This document shows, one piece after another, positions 58,398-64,000 of a stretch of 64,000 nt of DNA. Below the pieces are notes generated by a model, which did no database searches, was not told where the DNA came from, and saw only the letters and a list, made by a program, of their open reading frames with translations. The stretch comes from a virus, in IMG/VR virus record IMGVR_UViG_3300036945_000368, positions 16,031 to 80,030 of that record. One strand, 5' to 3'. The translations under genes were made by a program, and so were the position numbers. Every line of letters begins with the position of its first letter. Within the stretch, counting starts at the first letter, position 1.

Positions 58398-58510
58398 ATA
58401 TGTCTAGAAAGGATTTAAACCTATCTTAAAGCACTTTTTATCGTAAGTTGATACCTGAGTAGCTTATAAGAATAAAACCTCTTAAAACCCTCAGATTCTT
58501 CATATAAAGT

Positions 58511-58705
58511 TCAGAACCCGTGAGATTCATCCCAATCATAGTGAATCTGCGCTGCAGTCTTTCCACTAGGGTTCCTTAGAATCTCGAAATCTACTTCGGA
58601 CTCTGAATCTACTTCATTCAATACTATACTATTGCAATCTTCGCATTCATAACTTTGGTTAAATACGTTTTGCTTAAAATATTGATTACAAATTACACAT
58701 TTCAT
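58511..58705 (-). CDS. small zinc-ribbon protein, 64 aa
   Basis: CVIC...CEDC at residues 3-6 and 21-24 form a zinc ribbon, followed by an acidic stretch and a C-terminal AAQIHYDWDESHGF. It is the first coding gene after the strong minus-strand promoter at 58903 and lies ahead of the tRNA cluster. Small zinc ribbons often bind nucleic acid or RNA polymerase, so a late regulator is possible. Not a family I know. Confidence 0.6.
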   Translation of the reverse strand: MKCVICNQYFKQNVFNQSYECEDCNSIVLNEVDSESEVDFEILRNPSGKTAAQIHYDWDESHGF

Positions 58706-58902
58706 AGTTTCTCTCTAATTATTAGTGCTGGTTACTTATCCAGCTTCTAGCTAGGTAACCTTGAAAGGAGTTACAAAGAGGTTACGAACCTAGAAAGGTT
58801 ACATCGTAATAGTCTTGCAATATTTTTACAATTTAGCAGGTTACGGACTTTTAATGCGCGTATTTACTAAAACTTGAAGTTGCAATTTGATACGATAATG
58901 TA

Positions 58903-58931
58903 ATTATATCATAGTTTACTGTAAATATCAA
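58903..58931 (-). promoter_or_regulatory. strong promoter upstream of the zinc-ribbon gene and tRNA cluster
   Basis: TTGATA (58931-58926), 17 bases, TATAAT (58908-58903) on the minus strand. The 200-base leader that follows contains a long imperfect hairpin built from CTAG-GTAACC and GGTTAC-CTAG (about 58750-58795). It may head the late transcript. Confidence 0.75.
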
Positions 58932-58997
58932 GAGCAATTCAATAAAATTTGCAGAAAGTAGCTCGGTCTACTACCGTAGCCCTCCCCTTGTGCTATA

Positions 58998-59477
58998 TTA
59001 GTCGAACACACAGTACTTACTGAGTATCTTAGCGTACTTTAATTGTAGCTTATTATATAACCTACGTACAACTACGATATCTTGTACGACTAGCACTCTA
59101 TCCTTACCATCTTCTCTCCAGCTTAGGGTATAACTGAACATATCTTGATAGTGCGGTACTATCCGTAAAGCACCGCCTAAGTTACGTTGTGCTTCCTTGA
59201 TAGTGTTAAAAGTTTTCCTAGTGACTAAACGTAAGTTCTGCAACCTATAGTCATTGTAATCAAGATTACGGTGCAGCACTACTTTATCTTTTGGCACAAT
59301 CAAGTCATTACCCAACTCTATAGCTACCCTGTTAGCTTTCATCTTGTACTTCTTACCCTTCTTGTAGAATATCAGGTAACCATCTTCGTCTGGAAATAAC
59401 CTACGATAAGGTTTAGCATCTTTCAAGATATGGAACTCACCCTCTAATGCACAGTATAGCAATAGTTCTTTTAACAT
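58998..59477 (-). CDS. HNH-like protein, 159 aa, possibly regulatory
   Basis: VVLHRNLDYNDYRLQNLRLVTRKTFN is an HNH_3-type core (H, N, N-L pattern). The N-terminal half carries beta strands (YLIFYKKGKKYKMKANRVAI) typical of such nucleases. The histidine and asparagines that hold metal are partly present, so activity is uncertain. It is directly downstream of the iteron-like repeats and could be expressed from there. AGGAT precedes the start. Confidence 0.7.
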   Translation of the reverse strand: MLKELLLYCALEGEFHILKDAKPYRRLFPDEDGYLIFYKKGKKYKMKANRVAIELGNDLIVPKDKVVLHRNLDYNDYRLQNLRLVTRKTFNTIKEAQRNLGGALRIVPHYQDMFSYTLSWREDGKDRVLVVQDIVVVRRLYNKLQLKYAKILSKYCVFD

Positions 59478-59641
59478 ATCATCCTTGTCGTTAGTAATTG
59501 ATTAGCACAACTTAATTGTTAGCACAATCTATTAGTTCTATGTGCTAGATAGATAAAGTTCATACGTAGGATTGTACTGTTGTTTTTATACAACAAACCA
59601 GTGTAAGTTTCTACAGTGAGGGAGTAAAGAGGCTGAAAGCC

Positions 59642-59681
59642 TAACGTACGTAGCTAACGTACATTTCCCTTACGTACGTTA
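59642..59681. repeat. ACGTACGT palindrome cluster, operator-like
   Basis: Three related sites: TAACGTACGTA (59642-59652), TAACGTACA (59655-59663) and TACGTACGTTA (59671-59681). They are near-palindromes spaced about 13-16 bases apart, lying 43 bases left of the iteron-like array. They look like binding sites for a dimeric protein. Confidence 0.6.
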
Positions 59682-59723
59682 TACTCAGTATTATTATTTC
59701 AGTATTGCTTTCTTTCTTAATAG

Positions 59724-59787
59724 TGTGCGTTTTTCGCCATAGCTATGTGCGTTTTTCGCCATAGTACGTGTGCGTTTTTCGCCATAG
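59724..59787 (+). repeat. three 19-bp iteron-like direct repeats
   Basis: Perfect copies of TGTGCGTTTTTCGCCATAG at 59724-59742, 59746-59764 and 59769-59787. Start-to-start distances are 22 and 23 bases, close to two helical turns, which is the typical spacing of plasmid replication iterons. They lie 17 bases beyond the stop of a winged-helix gene. They may be an origin or an operator array. Confidence 0.9.
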
Positions 59788-59803
59788 TTCGAAAGTATTC
59801 ATA

Positions 59804-60208
59804 TCAGAATGGAGTGTCAGAAACAGGCAGTTCTGGCTCTGGTTTAGAGGTGTAAATGCCGTACATATCTCGCACATGATAGCTGTGAGAAATTACGGAC
59901 CTTTCTGTAGCGTAAACCTTCTTCTTAAACACGCGAAGCATGCCTAGTTCTTCTAAAGTCTTGATGCTATCACCTACGGTTCGTCTTTGCATACCTAAAG
60001 CATCTGCAATCTCTTGCATATTCTCGAAGTACTCCTTACCTAAGCCGTAAAAGAACATGTAACGGTCAAGCATAAATGAATATACTGCTTTAGCATTAGC
60101 TGTCAGGTCTTTACGTTTCATCAGTTCGTGAGAAGTCCTTACCCACGTATTTTGAGGGCGTTGTCTCTTCTCCAGCTTAACGATGTTGGTTGATTGACCT
60201 TGTTGCAC
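59804..60208 (-). CDS. winged-helix DNA-binding protein, replication-initiator-like
   Basis: 134 residues from GTG 60208, five bases behind AAGGAG; the frame upstream of it overlaps the promoter. WVRTSHELMKRKDLTANAKAVYSFMLDRYMFF and MQEIADALGMQRRTVGDSIKTLEELGMLRVF give a winged helix as in plasmid initiator or DnaD-like proteins. Neighbouring iteron-like repeats are its natural candidate site. No second winged-helix domain is present, so it is shorter than Rep_3 initiators. It could also be a simple repressor. Confidence 0.68.
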   Translation of the reverse strand: MQQGQSTNIVKLEKRQRPQNTWVRTSHELMKRKDLTANAKAVYSFMLDRYMFFYGLGKEYFENMQEIADALGMQRRTVGDSIKTLEELGMLRVFKKKVYATERSVISHSYHVRDMYGIYTSKPEPELPVSDTPF

Positions 60209-60233
60209 AAAAACTCCTTTATTCGACTCCACA

Positions 60234-60262
60234 ATCCTAGCACGAGTTTCTGCGTTTGTCAA
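60234..60262 (-). promoter_or_regulatory. promoter for the winged-helix gene
   Basis: Minus strand TTGACA (60262-60257), 17 bases, TAGGAT (60239-60234), 26 bases before GTG 60208. Divergent from the promoter at 60300. Confidence 0.65.
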
Positions 60263-60299
60263 GCATATACAGCAAATAATTGCAGTTATCTCTTTGGCA

Positions 60300-60328
60300 T
60301 TGCTTTTGGAAGTATTCTATGCTATAAT
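60300..60328 (+). promoter_or_regulatory. promoter for the phoH/clpP operon
   Basis: TTGCTT (60300-60305), 17 bases ending ATGC, TATAAT (60323-60328), an extended -10 promoter 30 bases before ATG 60358. Confidence 0.75.
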
Positions 60329-60357
60329 CTAGTTTTACAACAACACAAAGGAGTGAT

Positions 60358-60705
60358 ATGACAGATGTTAAACGAATCGAAACTTACGGCTTATATGAAT
60401 TTTGCCAAGAGGTTCAGTCAGCAATTCAAGATGGGTATTCTTTCGATTTTGAAAGTAGCGAAAACTTCCCTACGGCTTTTGGTTCTCTGCTTGTTTGTGG
60501 TCTTATTAAGGCTAGGAAGGAAGTAGAAGCTACAGACGATGTAGCGGTAGTTGCTCCAACCGTTAATGAAGTTGAAGCTGAAACTGTTGCTGAAACTAGT
60601 CAAACTGCAGAAGTTGTACAGGATGAGGTACAAACAGAAGTAGAAGCAGAAGGAAATGCTGAAGCTACTCCTGCAAAGCGCGGCCCTAAACCTAAAGCTA
60701 AGTAA
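60358..60705 (+). CDS. acidic hypothetical protein, 115 aa
   Basis: Residues 1-55 are a small folded helical region. Residues 56-105 are low-complexity V/E/A/T repeats, and the end is basic (AKRGPKPKAK). AAAGGAG precedes ATG. The AT-hook-like GPKPK end might touch DNA. Function unknown. It is followed by a terminator, so downstream genes are expressed at a lower level. Confidence 0.65.
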   Translation: MTDVKRIETYGLYEFCQEVQSAIQDGYSFDFESSENFPTAFGSLLVCGLIKARKEVEATDDVAVVAPTVNEVEAETVAETSQTAEVVQDEVQTEVEAEGNAEATPAKRGPKPKAK

Positions 60706-60716
60706 TTAGTATAGCA

Positions 60717-60738
60717 GCCCTCTACGGAGGGCTTATTT
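60717..60738 (+). terminator. intrinsic terminator
   Basis: GCCCTC, loop TACG, GAGGGC, then TTATTT. Same stem sequence as the hairpin at 34158-34173. Confidence 0.75.
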
Positions 60739-60752
60739 ATTTCAGGAGGTCT

Positions 60753-61538
60753 ATGAAAAGAAATCAAAAAGTTGCATCCCAACGTATTCAAAAGGAAAAG
60801 TTCCAGCGTCAGCAATTCCCTGCGTTGTTACCAATGAATGCAAAGCAGTCTGAGTTACTAGAGGCTCTAAAGTATAATACCTTAGTTGTAGCTAGAGGTA
60901 GTGCTGGTACGGGTAAGACGTTGTTGGCAGTTTGGCATGCAGCGAAGAAGTTGCACTATGCGGATATTAAGAAGGTTGTGCTGATTCGTGCTTATCAGCC
61001 GTTGGCGGGTCGGAGCATTGGATTCCTCCCCGGCACCGCAGAGGAGAAGTTACTCCCCTTCTACCAACAAATGATTGATTACTTTGAAGACTACCTCGGT
61101 AAAGCCACCACTGAGATTCATCTCAAGAATAAGACCATTGAAATCTGTAGCTTAGAAACTATCCGTGGTCGTAGCTGGAATGACAGCATTATTATCGTAG
61201 ATGAAAGCCAGAACTTATACGTTCCAGAGATTCAAGCTCTCACTACTCGTGTAGGCACAAGTTCACAAATCATCTTCTGTGGTGATAACACTGGACCTCA
61301 GACCGATGTAAAGAAGGGTATGGATGGCTTAACCTATCTTGAGAAGATTTGTAAGAAATACAATATTGATGAAACTAGTTTTACTACTTTCGATAGAGCA
61401 GATGTAGTACGTAGTGGTTTAACTAAAGAATTCGTTATCGCTTTTGAAGACGAACTAGATGCCGAAGCTGAAGGTACTGCTGTTACTCAAGAAAAACCAA
61501 AGGAGAAGGCTAATGTTAAAGCACCTAGAAAAATTTAA
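60753..61538 (+). CDS. phoH: PhoH-family ATPase
   Basis: 261 residues. Walker A is ARGSAGTGKT (K55), Walker B IIIVDESQN near residue 150, followed by TRVGTSSQIIFCGDNTGPQTD, the PhoH pattern. PhoH proteins are RNA-linked ATPases very common in phages; their role in infection is not settled. AGGAGG precedes ATG 60753. The 3' end overlaps the protease gene by 26 bases in another frame. Confidence 0.92.
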   Translation: MKRNQKVASQRIQKEKFQRQQFPALLPMNAKQSELLEALKYNTLVVARGSAGTGKTLLAVWHAAKKLHYADIKKVVLIRAYQPLAGRSIGFLPGTAEEKLLPFYQQMIDYFEDYLGKATTEIHLKNKTIEICSLETIRGRSWNDSIIIVDESQNLYVPEIQALTTRVGTSSQIIFCGDNTGPQTDVKKGMDGLTYLEKICKKYNIDETSFTTFDRADVVRSGLTKEFVIAFEDELDAEAEGTAVTQEKPKEKANVKAPRKI

Positions 61539-62301
61539 AAAATTTACCCAACCTTTTAATAAACCAAATAAACTGGATGATGAAGATGACGATAATTCTA
61601 ACCCTATGTCTGTTAATCAGCATTTGCCTTATTTTCAAAGTACTCAAGTTAATCGATGTATCAAAGCATTCATTGACGAAGGTGTACGAGAAGCAAAGTA
61701 CTACCGTAATCTGATTCATACTATCGATAGTCTAGCTGAGAATGATATTCTTTGGTTAAGTATTAATACTTATGGTGGGCACTTAGATGGTGCTATCGCT
61801 ATCATTAATGCTATCCAAAATACTGACGCTAGTGTGCATTGTCATATTGACGGTATGGCTGCTAGTGCTGGTTCTCTTCTCGCTCTTGCTAGTCCTTCAG
61901 TAAGTGTAAGCCCTTATGCGACCATGATGATTCATGCAGCTACGTTTGGTACATTCGGTAAGCAATCGGATGTAATTTCTCACGCTAGTTTCGTAGATAA
62001 GCAGGTTAAGGGTTTAATGAATGACGTATATAAAGATTTCTTAACCGATAAAGAACTTGCAGAAGTTATCATGGGTAAGGAGATGTGGTTCAACTCTGAT
62101 GAAATCGTAGAAAGACTACAACGCAGAGAGCAGTTAGTTAGTGCCAGAGTAAAGAAGGAACAAGCTGACCTTAAGAAAGCCGAAAAAGCTCTCATTAAGC
62201 AGATCGAAGCTATGACCCCTACAGAAGTCGAGAAAGCACTCGAACAATTAGACGAAGCAGCTGAACCTAAAGCTGTTAAATCTACAAAAAATAAAAAATA
62301 A
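61513..62301 (+). CDS. ClpP-like serine protease
   Basis: 262 residues from ATG 61513, seven bases behind GGAG. The ClpP fold is seen in LSINTYGGHLDGAIAIINAI, the nucleophile GMAASAGS (S118) and the histidine MMIHAATFG (H141). The C-terminal 80 residues are coiled coil and basic. The head protease role is already filled by the XkdF-like gene at 40868, so this one, in an operon with PhoH, more likely acts on other proteins. No Clp ATPase gene is seen. Confidence 0.87.
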   Translation: MLKHLEKFKKFTQPFNKPNKLDDEDDDNSNPMSVNQHLPYFQSTQVNRCIKAFIDEGVREAKYYRNLIHTIDSLAENDILWLSINTYGGHLDGAIAIINAIQNTDASVHCHIDGMAASAGSLLALASPSVSVSPYATMMIHAATFGTFGKQSDVISHASFVDKQVKGLMNDVYKDFLTDKELAEVIMGKEMWFNSDEIVERLQRREQLVSARVKKEQADLKKAEKALIKQIEAMTPTEVEKALEQLDEAAEPKAVKSTKNKK

Positions 62302-62307
62302 ATTTAC

Positions 62308-62340
62308 GCCCTTCGGATTAACGTCCTTAGGGCTATTTTT
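62308..62340 (+). terminator. intrinsic terminator after the protease gene
   Basis: GCCCT...AGGGC with an inner GGA/TCC pair, then TATTTTT. A second nested hairpin set AGGCG-AGCC/GGCT-CGCCT follows at 62342-62376. Confidence 0.75.
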
Positions 62341-62583
62341 ACGCCTAAAGGCGACAGCCTTGGGGCTTTAGCGCCTGAATATATCAGATCGATTTAAACG
62401 ACCTATAGCGAGTTATATGTGTTTAGGCTACATTGCATCGTCCGTTCGATTATAAGCTGCTACAGAGCGTTCTGGTTCGTTACAATAGGCAATAAGCTAC
62501 CTTTTATGTTCGTTTACTCAGCTTTAGGGCTGTTATTTGAGCTGTTAATACTTTGATTGTAGTGTATGAAATTTTATTGCATG

Positions 62584-63073
62584 AATGAAGGGTAAATGGA
62601 ATATTATTGCAGGTAGTCATGGGTGCTTGCTGGACCCCGCCTCTATGTTTACCATATGATTTACGATTCTAAAATATCTGTATGTATGTTTGTTATATGT
62701 TCGTTATAACATCAAGCTAGTAATAATGAAGGGTAATTTGGCGAGCGTAGCGAGTCGATTTTTATTTTGGCGTTATAACGTGCTGTAAATTGTGAAATTA
62801 TCGGCGTTTTATGCTGTTCTGGTTGCCCTGTATAACATTCCGTGCGGTTTGTTAAGCACAACTCTATATTTTGCTTAATAAATACCCGTTATTTCGTCCG
62901 ATAATTGCCCGTTATACCTGCCAAAAAGTATAGTCGAAAAGAAACCCGCGTTTTTAGGGCGGGTTTTATAAGTATATCGGCGGGTTATCGGCGGATATAT
63001 AGGCGGTATTTATGCACCGATATTGCACCGATATATAGGGCGGCGCATACTATCCATAATGAAAGGTAAGTGG
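62584..63073 (+). repeat. three dispersed AATGAAGGGTAA...TGG repeats
   Basis: AATGAAGGGTAAATGG (62584-62599), AATGAAGGGTAATTTGG (62725-62741) and AATGAAAGGTAAGTGG (63058-63073). The last two continue with GCGAG. Possible protein-binding sites. Confidence 0.6.
62942..62966 (-). terminator. hairpin terminator, probably for the rightmost gene
   Basis: AAACCCGC/GCGGGTTT with a nine-base loop. On the minus strand it is followed by CTTTT, on the plus strand by a weaker T-stretch. Confidence 0.6.
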
Positions 63074-63104
63074 CGAGAATTACGGCGATAAAATCGCGCA
63101 TAAT

Positions 63105-63923
63105 TTAAATCCCTGCCTTCGCTGTACCGTGGGCGACAATTGCGACACTCTTAGCGCTGATCGCTGACCCGCTGCATAGCTTGCATTGTAGGCATGTGAC
63201 GCGCTGGCCTGCCTCCTTTGAGGCGGGGCACAATATTTCATTATTTAATAGGGAGGCTTTACCTTGCGTGTTGTACTCTGTGACGGGTATTACGCGAAAA
63301 GTTCGGCGGTTTGCTCTGTGTGCCTGCAATGCTTCGGCCTTAGTGTCTGCGCTGTGCATCATTCGTGAATAATCGGGGCTTTTGTCGTGCTGGTGCGTGT
63401 AGCCTGTATGCCCTGCGGCTTCTTTTAGTAGATTGTCCCATATGTGGGCCGGTACTGCTGCGGGGTCGCCATATGTGCCTAATCTAACCATACGGGCGCG
63501 GCCTAGCTCTTGGGTTTGCTCTGCTGTCGCTGTAGGGTAGCTGTTAGCCCCTTTGAGGCGCTTATAAACTTGGGTTGGTCCTTGGCCTAGGTTTACGTAA
63601 CATGTGCGCCCCTGTGCTTGTTTGCGGGTGCTGTCGGTGGTAGCTGTGCCCCTGTGCTTACAATTGCCGCATATGCTGAAATCTGCCCCTGATTTGCTGG
63701 CCTGTAATGGGTCCATATCGGCGCGGAGAATGTGGGTCTGCAACATATCGCCGGTCTTGCTGTTGCTGCTACTGACGATAACAACGCATACAATCGGGCT
63801 TCCGTCAATCAGGCTTGGGCCGCTGTAGATAATCGCGCTTTTGGGTTTTGGTGTTCGTGCTGGTTTTGTCATGGTTTTGGCTTTGGTTGGTTGTGCTGGT
63901 TCAAATTGTCCAGATATCTGCAT
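63105..63923 (-). CDS. conserved phage protein of unknown function, cysteine-rich, G+C-rich
   Basis: 272 residues if ATG 63923 is the start; upstream TTG 63965 and a later ATG are also possible and no clear ribosome site decides. CGNCKHRG, RTCYVNLGQGPTQVYKR, VRLGTYGDPAAVP, a HTGYTHQH region and a C-terminal CLQCKLCSG suggest one or two metal sites. I have seen this pattern in phages of several hosts but know no function. Its codons are visibly richer in G and C than the rest of the window. Confidence 0.75.
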   Translation of the reverse strand: MQISGQFEPAQPTKAKTMTKPARTPKPKSAIIYSGPSLIDGSPIVCVVIVSSSNSKTGDMLQTHILRADMDPLQASKSGADFSICGNCKHRGTATTDSTRKQAQGRTCYVNLGQGPTQVYKRLKGANSYPTATAEQTQELGRARMVRLGTYGDPAAVPAHIWDNLLKEAAGHTGYTHQHDKSPDYSRMMHSADTKAEALQAHRANRRTFRVIPVTEYNTQGKASLLNNEILCPASKEAGQRVTCLQCKLCSGSAISAKSVAIVAHGTAKAGI

Positions 63924-64000
63924 TGTCGCTCTGTCGTTTTTCGTCCTGTGTGAATGATTCTTCAATCAAGGCGCTCAAGGCGTGAAAATCGGCGCTGTGC

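Larger units (their letters stand above)
62302..63104. other. 800-base non-coding, repeat-rich region
   Basis: I see no credible gene here. It contains the terminator at 62308, three copies of an AATGAAGGGTAA-type motif, direct repeats such as TGCACCGATAT (twice, near 63013-63033) and CCCGTTAT (twice, near 62886-62914), several GGCGG-rich tracts, and a hairpin terminator for the rightmost gene. Composition moves from AT-rich to G+C-richer along it. It may mark a replication, packaging or insertion boundary. Confidence 0.5.

Noticed and set aside
58402-58510. A T-arm-like element AGG-TTTAAAT-CCT on the minus strand after the cluster promoter, suggesting another tRNA.
   Set aside because: No matching acceptor, anticodon arm or CCA could be fitted, so it is not listed as a tRNA.
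62302-63104. A CRISPR array or cos-type end in the repeat-rich gap.
   Set aside because: Repeats are few, unequally spaced and not separated by uniform spacers. No terminal signal can be recognised without end mapping.

Overview
The window is almost the whole genome of a tailed double-stranded DNA phage. The left edge cuts a gene, so it is a segment of a larger or circular molecule. The virion genes are of the lambda type: gpE-like capsid, gpD-like decoration protein, G/GT tail chaperones, tape measure, and a fused K-I-J tail tip. Together they indicate a long non-contractile tail (siphovirus). The replication genes are of the T7 type: primase-helicase, family A polymerase, acidic-tailed SSB and 5'-3' exonuclease. 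No phage RNA polymerase was found. Promoters are sigma70-like with 16-17 bp spacers, several with an extended -10, so host polymerase probably transcribes everything. The DNA is AT-rich up to about 62 kb. An M15 endolysin with a 3TM-type holin suggests a Gram-negative host; the sequence does not name it.

Layout. (1) 1-2171, minus strand: an HNH endonuclease cut by the edge, two zinc deaminases and two unknown genes. (2) 2262-22008, plus strand, the early/middle block: a tightly coupled run of small genes, DNA ligase, RNA ligase, primase-helicase, DNA polymerase, a tRNA-Arg, a 300-base structured RNA region ahead of a predicted nucleotidyltransferase, an odd tRNA-Met-like gene, SSB, exonuclease, endonuclease VII-like protein, phosphoesterase, DEDD exonuclease, MazG-like and DUF5664-like nucleotide enzymes, class I ribonucleotide reductase, and a thioredoxin-like protein. 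(3) A 13-bp bidirectional terminator at 22017-22060 separates this block from the convergent late block. (4) 22062-57084, minus strand, the late block. Read in transcription order: three paralogous adhesin-like genes, membrane proteins, small terminase, HNH, large terminase, portal, a block of fibre-like genes, protease, scaffold, decoration, capsid, head-tail joining and tail genes, tape measure, tail tip, S74 fibre, and lysis genes. (5) 57134-58397, minus strand: a tRNA cluster (Met, Thr, Ile, Glu, Tyr, Asn, Ser, Pro) with an HNH gene and unexplained hairpin-rich RNA. (6) 58511-60208, minus strand: small genes plus three 19-bp repeats at 22-23 bp spacing beside a winged-helix gene, like a plasmid iteron origin. 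(7) 60300-62301, plus strand: PhoH and a ClpP-like protease. (8) 62302-64000: a repeat-rich non-coding stretch, then a visibly more G+C-rich minus-strand gene of unknown function.

The genes form a coherent lytic programme. Nucleotide enzymes feed the T7-type replisome. Ligases and nucleases process replication and recombination intermediates. The late operon builds the head and tail, and M15 endolysin with holin ends the cycle. The least explained parts are RNA-level: tRNAs with a T-loop AGCGTTA, a multi-hairpin RNA abutting the ribosome site of a nucleotidyltransferase gene, and other folded spacers. Also notable are the iteron-like array and a predicted +1 frameshift in the tail chaperone gene.
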